A stretch of 64,000 nucleotides of DNA. Source: Runella aurantiaca (GTDB taxonomy: Bacteria > Bacteroidota > Bacteroidia > Cytophagales > Spirosomataceae). Positions within the stretch are counted from its first letter, which is position 1; every line of letters starts with the position of its first letter. Shown one piece after another: positions 19,647-28,567 of the stretch. The stretch spans positions 42,119 through 106,118 of the forward strand of contig NZ_QPIW01000024.1 in the NCBI RefSeq assembly GCF_003339505.1, given 5' to 3'. A model generated the notes under the pieces. It was not told the origin of the DNA and made no database searches. It worked only from the letters and a program-made list of their open reading frames with translations. The translations under genes and the position numbers were made by a program.

Positions 19647-19752
19647 GATTTCAGTTTGTTAAATTTAATCCCTATGCTAATTACTTCACCTAATCTTTTG
19701 GCACTGGTCAGTAATGCCCTGATTCTTCCATCGTTGTGAAAGCTTAAAAAAC

Positions 19753-20802
19753 TTACATTACTTTCGTTTCCAGCTCCTTTTTAATTTCCTCCAAAACAGT
19801 GATCGCCAACCCGAGATTTTTGGACATGCGGTCAATGCATTGGGTTACTTCGGGCGAGGAGCCACACCCGGAAGTGAGGGTTTTGTGGATAAATGCCTCA
19901 TTCAGTTCTGTTTTGTCTTTTCCCGAAACTAACTTGCTTATTTCTGAAGCAATGCCGGCCGCTGCTTTTATATCTCCCGCTATCTTCAGCGCGCCACGGG
20001 CCTTGATAACCTCTTTTAATACAGTTCTAAAAGAAATAAGTGAGGCTAAGGTGAGTGCCAACGCCTCTTTTTGGGCGGTATTGATGGCAGCTTCGGCGGT
20101 ATTACCCGATAACATTTTACCAACAAATACCCCCGCTTCTTTGGCATCGGGTTTGAGCCATTCGCCAATCAATTTCCACCGAGAGATAGGCTCAGACTTG
20201 TCTCTGAATAGTACTGCGGTAAACAGCTTGAAGGTATCGGGGCAGTTTTTATAAAGAAATTGCAAATCCTGCAAAATGGGCTTTACATTATCGAATGCTG
20301 TGTGGAATTTTTTTTCATTCTGAAAAAAATACTGGGCTAGCACGGTGAGTTTGTTTGCCGTCGTTACAACTGTAACCACCGCACCAAGCCCTAAATAGCC
20401 ACCCATAACGGCGCAACAAAACATTACCGTGCCTTGTGCATAAGGAACCAACCATGCCGCCCTTGATACTCCGATGGCAATGGCATCAAGCGAAATTTTT
20501 TGGTCAAAACGGGTATAATGTTCACGATAGAGCATGTCACCCTTCATAAAAATGGCATCCTGTCCCACTTTTCCGATAAATATTTCCTGATTGATAGGCG
20601 TGAACGGATTTATATATACGCGACCATCTTTGTAGATCGGCTCAAGCCATCCATTCCGTTGCCATTGAGCAATCAGAGAAGCGGCTGGGCCGCCTCGGGC
20701 TATGACGTTGTTCTTTTGAAAATTGGCTTGTCCGGCCTCCACCATTTCCTCAAATTTTGTTTTTGAGGAGAAAATTTTTCGGGCATTCTCTAAAAAACTC
20801 AT
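19753..20802 (-). CDS. Unrecognised protein of the T6SS island with hydrophobic centre
   Basis: 349 aa. I do not recognise a family. It has no signal peptide. A long hydrophobic stretch (about residues 115-150, QGTVMFCCAVMGGYLGLGAVV) could form one or two membrane helices. The rest is helical with a coiled-coil-prone C-terminus (ITVLEEIKKELETKV). The N-terminal NFQKNNVIARGGPAASLIAQWQRNGW and the YKDGRVYINPFTP segment look like a folded small domain. Location between Hcp and a GH19-like gene, all on one strand, makes a T6SS effector (possibly pore-forming) or an adaptor the first hypotheses. Evidence is context only. Confidence 0.6.
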   Translation of the reverse strand: MSFLENARKIFSSKTKFEEMVEAGQANFQKNNVIARGGPAASLIAQWQRNGWLEPIYKDGRVYINPFTPINQEIFIGKVGQDAIFMKGDMLYREHYTRFDQKISLDAIAIGVSRAAWLVPYAQGTVMFCCAVMGGYLGLGAVVTVVTTANKLTVLAQYFFQNEKKFHTAFDNVKPILQDLQFLYKNCPDTFKLFTAVLFRDKSEPISRWKLIGEWLKPDAKEAGVFVGKMLSGNTAEAAINTAQKEALALTLASLISFRTVLKEVIKARGALKIAGDIKAAAGIASEISKLVSGKDKTELNEAFIHKTLTSGCGSSPEVTQCIDRMSKNLGLAITVLEEIKKELETKVM

Positions 20803-20832
20803 CTTTATTTACGGTTTATATTTAGTCATTAG

Positions 20833-21546
20833 TTAATATAGCTCCGCCATACACCTCAAAATTCTATCCCTTTTCCCTTTGGTATTTCCTTTCAAATTAG
20901 GTTTCCCCCAGCCATCATCAACTACTTTAGGATCAATGTAAGTGGAATCTTCAATGGACTGAAAAGGGTGAGTGGCCCAGTGTTTTTTGTGTTCTTCCAA
21001 CAATTGAACGCGTGTTTTCAATGGCAACATTGGTTTGGCAGTACTGATGTTTGCAATAATTCGTTTTGAGATGTCGTATGGCAGCGCTCGTTCCTCATTA
21101 CCCCAAGTATCAAGCCCTCGAATATGAAAAATGCAGTAACTCACGCCTGTCCCTGAATCAAATCGTACAAAATCGACAACTGACTTGGCTTGCCGACAAA
21201 GCGTTTTTATGTACAGCGTGTTGGCATTTATTCTTTCGATTTTTAGTTTTTTTGCCCGCCACCGTTTCAGGTTTTCGGGCAAGGGAGTCATGTCTGGTAG
21301 GATAACAATCAAGTCAAAATCAATGGGTGTAGATCCTACAGAGGTTCCTACAAAAACATATTCGGTACTGAGCGGGTATTTTCGGATGGTGTTGGGCAGG
21401 TGGATGGTATAGCCAAAAGTGGGGTTGTCAAACACCGTACTGTCAGGCAATGGTTCCTTTTCTGCGCGGCTTTGCACATCCCGAAAGCTATCAGCCGCCG
21501 CAATGAGTGCAATGGAAACGAATATATATTTTAGGGGATGGAGCAT
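20833..21546 (-). CDS. Exported protein of unknown function in T6SS island
   Basis: 237 aa with signal peptide (PLKYIFVSIALIAAADSF). The body is mixed alpha/beta (PTFGYTIHLPNTIRKYPLSTEYVFVG, ISKRIIANIST). No family recognised. It resembles the 23262-23969 protein in having a similar layout: a segment like 'YTIHLP/FSIPIL' and a periplasmic domain of about 200 residues. Periplasmic location next to a peptidoglycan-active effector candidate makes an immunity protein plausible. That is inference from position and export only. Confidence 0.6.
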   Translation of the reverse strand: MLHPLKYIFVSIALIAAADSFRDVQSRAEKEPLPDSTVFDNPTFGYTIHLPNTIRKYPLSTEYVFVGTSVGSTPIDFDLIVILPDMTPLPENLKRWRAKKLKIERINANTLYIKTLCRQAKSVVDFVRFDSGTGVSYCIFHIRGLDTWGNEERALPYDISKRIIANISTAKPMLPLKTRVQLLEEHKKHWATHPFQSIEDSTYIDPKVVDDGWGKPNLKGNTKGKRDRILRCMAELY

Positions 21547-21612
21547 CTACCAGTTAATTTTTATTTGCAAGTTTGGACTCCCGACGAAAGAGCCGAAACC
21601 TGCAAATGGGTT

Positions 21613-22005
21613 TTAGTCGCGTTTCAGTTTGAGTTTTTGCCCTTGAATGTCCAATTCTCGTGAGCAAATGGTGAAACTTTGCGAACCCGCACCACTGCCC
21701 GAAAGGCTGAAGGTCTCGCTGAAATTCACCACGGAAGCGTGTTCAAATTTGATCGTGCGTAGTTCTTCTCCCTTTTGATTGCTGAATTTGATTTCACCGT
21801 TGATATCGTCTTTGTGCGGCAATATCATCAACTCAATGATTTTGGCATCGGCATTGCGGGTCTCGATGGAGACGTCAATGTTGCCGCCAAAAACCTCCGA
21901 AGTAGTTTCATTGGTGTTAGGGTTTACGTGTTGGTGCAGGCTGTAGGAGCAATGAAGAACTTCAAACTCTTTGCCGTCAATTTTGATAGTTGCTTTGTGT
22001 GCCAT
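21613..22005 (-). CDS. tssD: Type VI secretion tube protein TssD (Hcp), Bacteroidota type
   Basis: 130 aa. Typical TssD of the Bacteroidota T6SS (subtype iii): MAHKATIKIDGKEFEVLHCSY, a QHVNPNTNETTSEVFGG loop, IDVSIETR, ELMILPHKDDINGEIKF, FSLSGSGAGSQSF and a terminal IQGQKLKLKRD. Hexamers stack into the inner tube. Separate from any sheath, baseplate or ClpV gene here, so it is an accessory copy that needs a main cluster elsewhere. Same strand as PAAR (58 bases upstream) and vgrG (further downstream). Confidence 0.93.
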   Translation of the reverse strand: MAHKATIKIDGKEFEVLHCSYSLHQHVNPNTNETTSEVFGGNIDVSIETRNADAKIIELMILPHKDDINGEIKFSNQKGEELRTIKFEHASVVNFSETFSLSGSGAGSQSFTICSRELDIQGQKLKLKRD

Positions 22006-22062
22006 GTTTGTAAAAATCTAAAAGTGAATTGTTTATACGTGAAAAATGATTGATACGCTCTG

Positions 22063-22353
22063 TCAGCCAATCAGTACCGTGGGGGATCCGATGACGATAC
22101 TTCCGCCGTGGGCGGTCATGTCGCCCATTCTGGCGGCGGGAAGCCCTCCGATCAGTACCGTGGCAGAGCCTGCCGCAATGATGTCGGGTGGTCCGGCGCA
22201 TGTACACATACCTGTAGCCGTAGCAGCGGGCATATTATTGATCAAAACAGTCGGTACTCCAGGAGGTAAAATAGGCCCTCCTACGTGGGGCACTGTGCCT
22301 GTTACCATTGGGCAAACGTGCATATCTCCTACTCTTGCGGCGGGCATTCCCAT
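22063..22353 (-). CDS. PAAR-domain spike-tip protein
   Basis: 96 aa, only a PAAR domain: MPAARVGDMHVCPM, the repeated glycine/proline-rich turns with PPGVPTVLINNMPAA and TVLIGGLPAARMGDMTAHGG, and the terminal IVIGSPTVLIG. It would cap the VgrG spike and sharpen it. Likely zinc-binding through the Cys/His residues near the apex. Genes order PAAR, Hcp, ... VgrG on one strand supports an operon-like island. No effector extension. Confidence 0.92.
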   Translation of the reverse strand: MGMPAARVGDMHVCPMVTGTVPHVGGPILPPGVPTVLINNMPAATATGMCTCAGPPDIIAAGSATVLIGGLPAARMGDMTAHGGSIVIGSPTVLIG

Positions 22354-22411
22354 GTTGATGGATTGGTTTAAGGTTATTAATTCAAGTTTGTGTCTTCGCT
22401 TCTTTTATCAA

Positions 22412-23239
22412 CTAATTGACCTTCTGGAACATAATTGATGCTTTTGGCTGATTTGGATTTACCCTCATGAAAAGGTTGATCTTCCCATCGTAGTGCTCAA
22501 TTTTGTAATAGAGTTGAAATTTCTCCGAACCATCCGGCATTTTATAAAGTAGCTGACCATCTCTTGTAAACCACCTGATGCCTGCTTCTCTTTCGGCTTT
22601 GAAGCCTTCATGTTCAGTCCAACCCCCATTATAATTAGCTTCCAACCCGGGCTGGTAAATGATGGCCGAACTGCGGCTTTGCCCTTCTATAGTACCATCT
22701 GCATTAAAGGCCCAATATTCTTCAGTATTCATGCTGTTTCGGGTGTAAGCAGAAAACTTGCTCCATGTTCCAATTAGGTTTGGGTCTCGTGTCGGTCTGT
22801 CGTTGGCCTTCGGGGCTCTGTTCGGGGTTGGGCTTTGCCCAATGTTGTTTTGAGGTTTGCTCCCCGTCCCTGCTTTCTCAAACATACCGGAAAGAATGAC
22901 CTGTCCCTGATCGATCACCTGTACAAACAGGGCGGTCATACCGGCACCCAGCGTACTCAAATCCTGTAGAGAAAAATTGGCGGTACCGGTCTCATTCGTT
23001 AAAGTCCCTTTATATACGCCGTCGGAGAAGTTTCCTGATAGTGCCGAGATGATATTTGTTCCGTTGATGGCGAGTGTCATTGTACCCGTAATGGCTGTAC
23101 CTTTGACGGTCAGCATCATACTGCTTTCCAATTTTGATTGATTGGCAGCGGTCAGTTCGCCTTGGTATTTTCCATTTATTTTCTGTGCCATGCTATTAAA
23201 CACAAGTAGAAATGAGGTAAAAAGAAATAGGCTTTTCAT
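22412..23239 (-). CDS. Exported two-part protein of unknown function
   Basis: 275 aa with a signal peptide (MKSLFLFTSFLLVFNSMAQ). The N-terminal part (about 20-125) is a beta-rich segment of the type KINGKYQGELTAANQS, SGMFEKAGTG. After a Pro/Asn linker, the C-terminal part (about 150-275) starts DPNLIGTWSKFSAY and continues with WAFNADGTIEG, like lipocalin-fold domains of Bacteroidota. No enzyme motif. Position 58 bases upstream of PAAR suggests co-transcription. A periplasmic immunity role for a T6SS effector would fit but is not shown. Confidence 0.65.
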   Translation of the reverse strand: MKSLFLFTSFLLVFNSMAQKINGKYQGELTAANQSKLESSMMLTVKGTAITGTMTLAINGTNIISALSGNFSDGVYKGTLTNETGTANFSLQDLSTLGAGMTALFVQVIDQGQVILSGMFEKAGTGSKPQNNIGQSPTPNRAPKANDRPTRDPNLIGTWSKFSAYTRNSMNTEEYWAFNADGTIEGQSRSSAIIYQPGLEANYNGGWTEHEGFKAEREAGIRWFTRDGQLLYKMPDGSEKFQLYYKIEHYDGKINLFMRVNPNQPKASIMFQKVN

Positions 23240-23261
23240 GTTTGAAGTTTTGTTTTAGTGT

Positions 23262-23969
23262 TTAAAATCCATCGCAGGCATAGCAGCGATCTAAAACACT
23301 TTGAACCCTTGCCATTAGTAAATCGCCATCGGTAGCACTTCTATGATCGACATCCCTTCTACGATTGGCGATTTTTTGGTTTTCAATATCCATCTCCATT
23401 AGTTTTTGTCTTTCTTCCAATGAAACAGTAGGCTGTATAAATCGAATACCATTACCGAGTGCTTCGGCGGTTTTTTGTGAAATAGTAGCAGGCCCCGTAA
23501 TAATCCTCATCACTCCAAGTACACTCCCATCCGGCAACGCTCCAAAAATGATAGTGGCAGCCATCTCCTGTGTACTAATCGTGGCAGTCACAGTATTTTC
23601 AGTCTTAGTGAATGGTGTACCTGCCGATTGTAGATTTTGGGCAACTGTATTCAAGTCGTCAATAGTAGGAATCACCATAATAATATCACTTCGAGATTCT
23701 GTTTTTTTATCTACAAAAAAATAAGAATACTTTGCCGCAGTCGGTACAAGCGTCAAATCAGCCAATATCGGAATGCTGAACCCAAATTCGTAATTAGTGA
23801 TGGCGTTGGGATTATAGGCTTGAGAAGCGGGATTTTGTTGGCTATAGCTGTTTGCCTTAAATTGATTAAAGAAAGCATCTTCTCTTTGTTGTGCTTTATA
23901 CTCTTCATATACAAACATCGCTAAGCCAATGAGCACGAGTGCTCCTAAGAATTTGAAATTACTGTTCAT
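23262..23969 (-). CDS. Exported or membrane-anchored protein of unknown function
   Basis: 235 aa with an N-terminal hydrophobic helix (FLGALVLIGLAMFVYEEY) that is more anchor-like than cleaved. The remainder is an alpha/beta domain with no family I recognise. The sequence TNYEFGFSIPILADLTLVPTAAK and VDKKTESRSDIIMVIPT parallel the layout of the 20833-21546 protein, though real homology needs a profile search. Ends in two cysteines (DRCYACDGF). Only 22 bases before the next gene on the same strand. Confidence 0.6.
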   Translation of the reverse strand: MNSNFKFLGALVLIGLAMFVYEEYKAQQREDAFFNQFKANSYSQQNPASQAYNPNAITNYEFGFSIPILADLTLVPTAAKYSYFFVDKKTESRSDIIMVIPTIDDLNTVAQNLQSAGTPFTKTENTVTATISTQEMAATIIFGALPDGSVLGVMRIITGPATISQKTAEALGNGIRFIQPTVSLEERQKLMEMDIENQKIANRRRDVDHRSATDGDLLMARVQSVLDRCYACDGF

Positions 23970-24026
23970 GGTATTTAGAGTAAGTGTAAGTTGATTTTTT
24001 TAAAAAATATTGATGACGATGTATAA

Positions 24027-26312
24027 TTACCTTTCAAACTCAAATGAATAGCCGTTGGACGAGAAAGCACGGTAAGGACAAGGCACGACAAAATCGCCCG
24101 AAGTGTTTGTGTGTACCGTAATTGCCGTAGAATTGGCAGGCCAACTCAGTAGCGTGAAGGTGCCGTTGCCACGGGCGTTGTTGGAATCTTCCCAGGCGAA
24201 TCTGCCGTCCGTATAAAAGTAATAGCTGATTGTATAAAGCCCCCCCGGACGAACATTGACCGAGGTAAACGTACTGAAACCACTTGCCTTGAAACCGGTC
24301 ATAACCTGTGCGACAGTTGGGTTGGTAAGGCTGACATTCGTTATTTGTCCGCTTGCAACGGAAACTGTCGCAGTTTGAGATACTCCACATCCGTCTTTTG
24401 TTGAATTGATAGTCAACCCTACTTGTGCCGTAGAAACCGGGAATGTGTAATTAGCTCCTAAGCCTATCCGCCCACCCGAAAGCGACAGTTGTCTCGTATT
24501 AGCCCCTTCAATAACGTCAATTCTCGTGATTGGCAGCGAAGAATTATTGGTGATTCTAATCGACCTGACTTGCGAAGCCGTTACGTTGACTATGGAACCG
24601 TATACGACGATATTGGTTTGGTTTTTGGCATAAGCCCTGACTTTATAGATTGTGCCAGCGGTCAGCCCCGTAATATCCGAACTGAACGTGCCACCGCTGC
24701 TGATGGCGGCTGTTTTGGTGGTTTTACCACCGTTGGTTAGCACGGTTGGGTCGGCATTGGTGCTCACGGTCCAGATGTGTCCGTATTCAGACACTTGGCA
24801 GTTGCCGCCGCCTTCGTTGTCAATTTTGCCACCCACGACCGCCGTTGTCTGCGTAATGTTGGAAGCCGCAGCAGTACTCACCGTTGGATTGACAGTACAG
24901 GCAACGGCAGCAGCCGTTACGTTGACTATGGAACCATATACGACGATATTGGTTTGGTTTTTGGCATAAGCCCTGACTTTATAGATTGTGCCAGCGGTCA
25001 GCCCCGTAATATCCGAACTGAACGTGCCACCGCTGCTGATGGCAGCCGTTTTGGTAGTTTTGCCACCGTTGGTTAGCACGGTTGGGTCGGCATTGGTGCT
25101 CACGGTCCAGATGTGTCCGTATTCAGACACTTGGCAGTTGCCGCCGCCTTCGTTGTCAATTTTGCCACCCACGACCGCCGTTGTCTGCGTAATGTTGGAA
25201 GCCGCAGCAGTACTCACCGTTGGATTGACAGTGCAGGTAGCGGCAGCAGCCGTTACGTTGACTATGGAACCATATACGACGATATTGGTTTGGTTTTTGG
25301 CATAAGCCCTGACTTTATAGATTGTGCCAGCGGTCAGCCCCGTAATATCCGAACTGAACGTGCCACCGCTGCTGATGGCGGCTGTTTTGGTGGTTTTACC
25401 ACCGTTGGTTAGCACGGTTGGGTCGGCATTGGTGCTCACGGTCCAGATGTGTCCGTATTCAGATACTTGGCAGTTGCCGCCGCCTTCGTTGTCAATTTTG
25501 CCACCCACGACCGCCGTTGTCTGCGTAATGTTGGAAGCGGTGGTGGTACTCACCGTCGGAGTGACCGTACAGGCAACGGCAGAGGCGGAGGTTATTTGTT
25601 TTGTTTGTCCATATCCGGTACCAGATGCATTGGTGGCAAATGCCCGAACTGAATAAAGTGTATTGGCAGTCAGGTTATCTATGACACCACTGAAATTACC
25701 GTTTGCATCTCGGTTGGTGGTTGTTTTTTTTGAATTACTAATGGTCGGCTCTCCGTTTCCTGCTATCCAACATATTCCGTATTCGGTCAAATCAGAACCG
25801 CCATTGGCAACAATCCGCCCTTTTCCCACTGCATTGGTCGTTGTGATATCAGTCACTTCGGTTGTTTCTACCACAGGTTTAACAATGGTAACGGGGGGGC
25901 TATCTGTCTTAAACGAGATGATAGTTCCGTAGCTCGTTCCGGCACTATTGATGGCATATGTGCGTACACTGTAAGTGGTGTTAGGACTTAAACCTGATAG
26001 CTCACTCGTAAACAAAAGCCCGGCATCTCCAATTCCTTTGGCAGTTTTAGCGTCGGTAGTAGTTGGTGTGCCGCTCCCGATTAGCCAGCAGTGTCCGTAC
26101 TGAGTCACTTGGCTACTACCAACGGTTTCTATTTTTCCCGAAACAGTAGCTTTGTCGGTACTGATTCCAGACGCACTTCCAGTTAATACGGTAGGTGGTG
26201 CAGGAGGAGAAACCTCTTGGGGTTCTTTACGGCAAGAAAATAAAAGCTGAACTAAAATTACTCCAAGCAGGAGTTGTTTCAGCAGGCTTCCGAAAGTATG
26301 GCGTGAGTACAT
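24027..26312 (-). CDS. Surface lipoprotein with fibronectin-like repeats
   Basis: 761 aa. Signal peptide II: LLLGVILVQLLFSC with the lipid cysteine at residue 27. Then five beta-sandwich modules of FN3 type (patterns such as ITQTTAVVGGKI, YGHIWT, SSDITGLTAGTIYKVRAYAKN). Three of the modules are almost identical 112-residue units (see repeat). The last 180 residues are different: a linker, a TSVNVRPGGLYTISYYFYTDG domain and a C-terminus. Residues have few cysteines; each repeat has two (ACTVTPTVS and GGGNCQVS), probably a disulfide. An outer-membrane-anchored adhesin or scaffold at the upstream end of the T6SS island. Function not determined. Confidence 0.8.
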   Translation of the reverse strand: MYSRHTFGSLLKQLLLGVILVQLLFSCRKEPQEVSPPAPPTVLTGSASGISTDKATVSGKIETVGSSQVTQYGHCWLIGSGTPTTTDAKTAKGIGDAGLLFTSELSGLSPNTTYSVRTYAINSAGTSYGTIISFKTDSPPVTIVKPVVETTEVTDITTTNAVGKGRIVANGGSDLTEYGICWIAGNGEPTISNSKKTTTNRDANGNFSGVIDNLTANTLYSVRAFATNASGTGYGQTKQITSASAVACTVTPTVSTTTASNITQTTAVVGGKIDNEGGGNCQVSEYGHIWTVSTNADPTVLTNGGKTTKTAAISSGGTFSSDITGLTAGTIYKVRAYAKNQTNIVVYGSIVNVTAAAATCTVNPTVSTAAASNITQTTAVVGGKIDNEGGGNCQVSEYGHIWTVSTNADPTVLTNGGKTTKTAAISSGGTFSSDITGLTAGTIYKVRAYAKNQTNIVVYGSIVNVTAAAVACTVNPTVSTAAASNITQTTAVVGGKIDNEGGGNCQVSEYGHIWTVSTNADPTVLTNGGKTTKTAAISSGGTFSSDITGLTAGTIYKVRAYAKNQTNIVVYGSIVNVTASQVRSIRITNNSSLPITRIDVIEGANTRQLSLSGGRIGLGANYTFPVSTAQVGLTINSTKDGCGVSQTATVSVASGQITNVSLTNPTVAQVMTGFKASGFSTFTSVNVRPGGLYTISYYFYTDGRFAWEDSNNARGNGTFTLLSWPANSTAITVHTNTSGDFVVPCPYRAFSSNGYSFEFER
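24577..25584. repeat. Three near-identical 336-bp tandem repeats in the lipoprotein gene
   Basis: The three units begin at 24577, 24913 and 25249, exactly 336 bp apart, and differ at only a few positions (for example CACCGTTGG/CACCGTCGG). Each codes for one 112-residue module. Such nearly identical repeats indicate recent duplication and possible length variation by recombination. Confidence 0.9.
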
Positions 26313-26393
26313 AAAATTACAAAATTGGTTGATAGTCTATTGTTTAGGGGTATTTTTACGACTTGCCGACCATTGACCGAAAGTTAAAGTTGA

Positions 26394-26442
26394 TGGTAAT
26401 GCCATTACCAATCATCGTGAGACCGTTCGTACGTTTAGTACG
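26394..26442. promoter_or_regulatory. Two palindromes upstream of the lipoprotein gene
   Basis: TGGTAATG-C-CATTACCA (26394-26410) is a perfect 17-bp palindrome. CGTAC-GTTTA-GTACG follows at 26428-26442. Both lie 80-130 bases before the start of the 761-aa lipoprotein gene (26312). Likely operator sites for a dimeric regulator. No regulator is assigned. Confidence 0.45.
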
Positions 26443-26523
26443 ATACTTAGCAGTAAACAAATTAAGAATGGGTACTTTTTATGAGTTTGAATATATTTCA
26501 TTTAGAAAAAACGATTAGAATTT

Positions 26524-27114
26524 CTACTGCCGGTATCTAAAACTAATCGCTGACTTGCCGCCCGAATAAATCAGCCCGTCCATATTCACGCCACTGCTAC
26601 GCATTTTTTTGATAAACCCCGCCATATCTTCTTCGATTGAGTTGTTGACCAACCCGCCCGTGAGATAGGATTTCCATTTGAGATTGTTTCCCGAAGAAAT
26701 AATGGTTTCGTAGTCTTTAAGCGGTTCCGATAGTATATATACGTCTACCCCTTCTAGTTGCCTTGCTCTTGCTATCCCTTTTGTTTTTTCAGAAGGTTTG
26801 CCCGTAAATCGGATGGTCACAATACTCTTGCCTCCCGAATAAAGTACGGCATCAAACATGGCCCCTTGCTTGCGTGCTCGGCGGATATACTGCAATACTT
26901 TGTCTGTAATACTTTCGTTAAACAGGCCTCCTGTTAGTATTGACTCTGCTTTCACTCCAGTGGTTACGCTCGTCATGGTTTCATATTCCCGCAAGGGCTC
27001 GGCCAGAATATATACTTCTACCCCATCAAGGCGCTGGACGCGAGCGAGATTTTTATTGTTTTGCGCAAAGAGTTGCACTGAAAATAGGAGTAATGCCGAC
27101 AGTACTGTTTTCAT
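26524..27114 (-). CDS. Exported protein with internal duplication, unknown function
   Basis: 196 aa with signal peptide (MKTVLSALLLFSVQLFAQ). Residues 24-104 and 115-194 are two copies of one domain: ARVQRLDGVEVYILAEPLREYET against ARARQLEGVDVYILSEPLKDYET, and LYSGGKS in both. No family recognised. Upstream is a copy of the 50-bp element shared with the LytTR gene at 37845, so its expression is probably linked to that regulator. Confidence 0.7.
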   Translation of the reverse strand: MKTVLSALLLFSVQLFAQNNKNLARVQRLDGVEVYILAEPLREYETMTSVTTGVKAESILTGGLFNESITDKVLQYIRRARKQGAMFDAVLYSGGKSIVTIRFTGKPSEKTKGIARARQLEGVDVYILSEPLKDYETIISSGNNLKWKSYLTGGLVNNSIEEDMAGFIKKMRSSGVNMDGLIYSGGKSAISFRYRQ

Positions 27115-27188
27115 TTTATTTGTGTTTAAGTTAAATTTTGTATGTCAATTTTAAAGCCTCATTTCAGGGTGTTTTTGAAGCTGTTTTC

Positions 27189-27238
27189 GGTACAAAACTG
27201 CTCACTGTTCGCTCATTTGCTTCCCCCCAATTCGGGTA
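27189..27238 (-). promoter_or_regulatory. Copy 1 of the shared 50-bp regulatory element
   Basis: Minus strand: TACCCGAATTGGGGGG, 25 bp, then TTTTGTACC. Exactly 27 nt after its end is an ATG (27162) that here opens a 3-codon frame (M-R-L-stop). Upstream of the 26524-27114 gene. The 50-bp length is the same in copies 2 and 3. Confidence 0.6.
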
Positions 27239-27250
27239 GTTTCATGGCTT

Positions 27251-28066
27251 TTACTTTATCGCCTGCTCGCCCACATACACGATCTTCCATTCGCCGTTGA
27301 GGCGTTCGAGGATGCGGGTTTCGCGGTCGGTTTGTAAGGTTTTTCCGTTGGCAACTGCTTTTTGGGTGTAGGTAGCCCAGGCCATGTTGTTGTTGATCCT
27401 GACCTCAAAATCGCCCCGCTCTACCGTGAAATTCTGCTTTTTGAGATTGGGTAGTACTAAATTTCTCAGCTTGTCCATGCTTTCACCTTTGGCGTAGGGT
27501 TGACCGATGATGGGCACTAAAAATTGACTGGCGTGCTCGTTGGATTTCTTGTCGGCCCAAAAGCTCAGCAGTTTTTTGCCGTCGCCGTCAATGTAGGCTT
27601 GGGTTTCTCCTTCGATTACTTTTTTGATGGCGGCTTCTTCTTCCTTTACCGAGACGGGTGCGAGAGTATGATGTCCTGTTTGAAACAGCCATTTTCCTTT
27701 TTCCTGAACGAATGTATAGGTAATGACAGACTTGCTCGCTCTTTTTTCTTTGGTCGTTTTGTGAACATAGGCGTGGGATAAAATGCCCGTGGCGTAGGCA
27801 TTGGAGCCATTTTGTCGGATTACCACATTGCTGAATTCACGGTAAGGCTCATCGTAGTAAGCATACAGTGTCAGTACTTCCTCCTTGTTCTGAACCTGTC
27901 CATTGGAACTCGTGAAAATAAAATTGGGGGCCGTTTCATTTTTTATGTACTCAGTAGGGTTTTGCTTAAAGCGCATATCTATTTCATTGAACAAAGCTTC
28001 GGTAAAGTTGCCCTGTGCAAAGAGCAGACCCGGAAGCAATAACAGTAGGGTAATGAAAGTTTTCAT
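27251..28066 (-). CDS. Exported protein with two NTF2-like (DUF4440/SnoaL) domains
   Basis: 271 aa with signal peptide (FITLLLLLPGLLFAQG). Two NTF2-like cone domains, about 20-125 and 145-271; the second has VIEGETQAYIDGDGKKLLSFW, the family's typical start. A paralog is at 38335-39162 with the same two-domain layout. In both places a shared regulatory element follows the stop codon directly (27189-27238 and 38231-38280). NTF2-like domains bind small hydrophobic ligands or act as polyketide-cyclase-like enzymes. The role here is unknown. Confidence 0.8.
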   Translation of the reverse strand: MKTFITLLLLLPGLLFAQGNFTEALFNEIDMRFKQNPTEYIKNETAPNFIFTSSNGQVQNKEEVLTLYAYYDEPYREFSNVVIRQNGSNAYATGILSHAYVHKTTKEKRASKSVITYTFVQEKGKWLFQTGHHTLAPVSVKEEEAAIKKVIEGETQAYIDGDGKKLLSFWADKKSNEHASQFLVPIIGQPYAKGESMDKLRNLVLPNLKKQNFTVERGDFEVRINNNMAWATYTQKAVANGKTLQTDRETRILERLNGEWKIVYVGEQAIK

Positions 28067-28144
28067 TGGTTTGACAGTTTAAAATTTGAGTTTCTTTTTG
28101 AAATGTCACTTGGAGATTTTGAATAGAAAAGCTCCTGCTGACTT

Positions 28145-28522
28145 TTATTCCTTACTTCTGAAATACAAAGTCCCCACAGCCATGCAAGCCCAAAAAGCCA
28201 TGTCAAAATAGAAGGTTTTGGTAGGGGGCAGGTTTCTGACATTGAGATTGAAAAGAAAGACAGCAATGGAAAAAAGGGTTAAAAACGCTACGGCCAATAA
28301 CCACCCTCGGCGCACCGCACGGTCGGTAGAGCGATAAGTGATAAAACCCAGATAGCCCATCGTCAATTGGAAGCCTCCGATAAAATTGATGGAAGCATGC
28401 TCGTTCATGTCACCGACAGTCCCGCCAAAATATTCGATGGCCAGACCCGGGGCAAAAATGGCCGGCAAGCTCAACAATATGCTGTAAGCAGATACAATGA
28501 GGATAAATGTGTTGGTTTTCAT
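28145..28522 (-). CDS. Small four-helix membrane protein
   Basis: 125 aa with four hydrophobic helices: ILIVSAYSILLSLPAIF, ASINFIGGFQLTMGYLGF, WLLAVAFLTLFSIAVFLF, and FWACMAVGTLYF. Resembles small DUF4345-like inner-membrane proteins in layout. Lies between the NTF2-like gene and the large secreted gene at 28568 on the same strand, probably one transcript. Function not known. Confidence 0.65.
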   Translation of the reverse strand: MKTNTFILIVSAYSILLSLPAIFAPGLAIEYFGGTVGDMNEHASINFIGGFQLTMGYLGFITYRSTDRAVRRGWLLAVAFLTLFSIAVFLFNLNVRNLPPTKTFYFDMAFWACMAVGTLYFRSKE

Positions 28523-28567
28523 TTTTTTAGAAAGGTTTAGGTTTGAAAAATAGTATTGGCTATTCTG

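Noticed and set aside
24577..25584. Possible CRISPR-like or tandem repeat array
   Set aside because: The 336-bp repeat keeps an open frame through a lipoprotein gene and has no spacer structure.
14696..26312. Extracellular contractile injection system (eCIS) cluster
   Set aside because: Hcp, VgrG and PAAR of T6SSiii type are present, with no sheath, baseplate or AAA ATPase.
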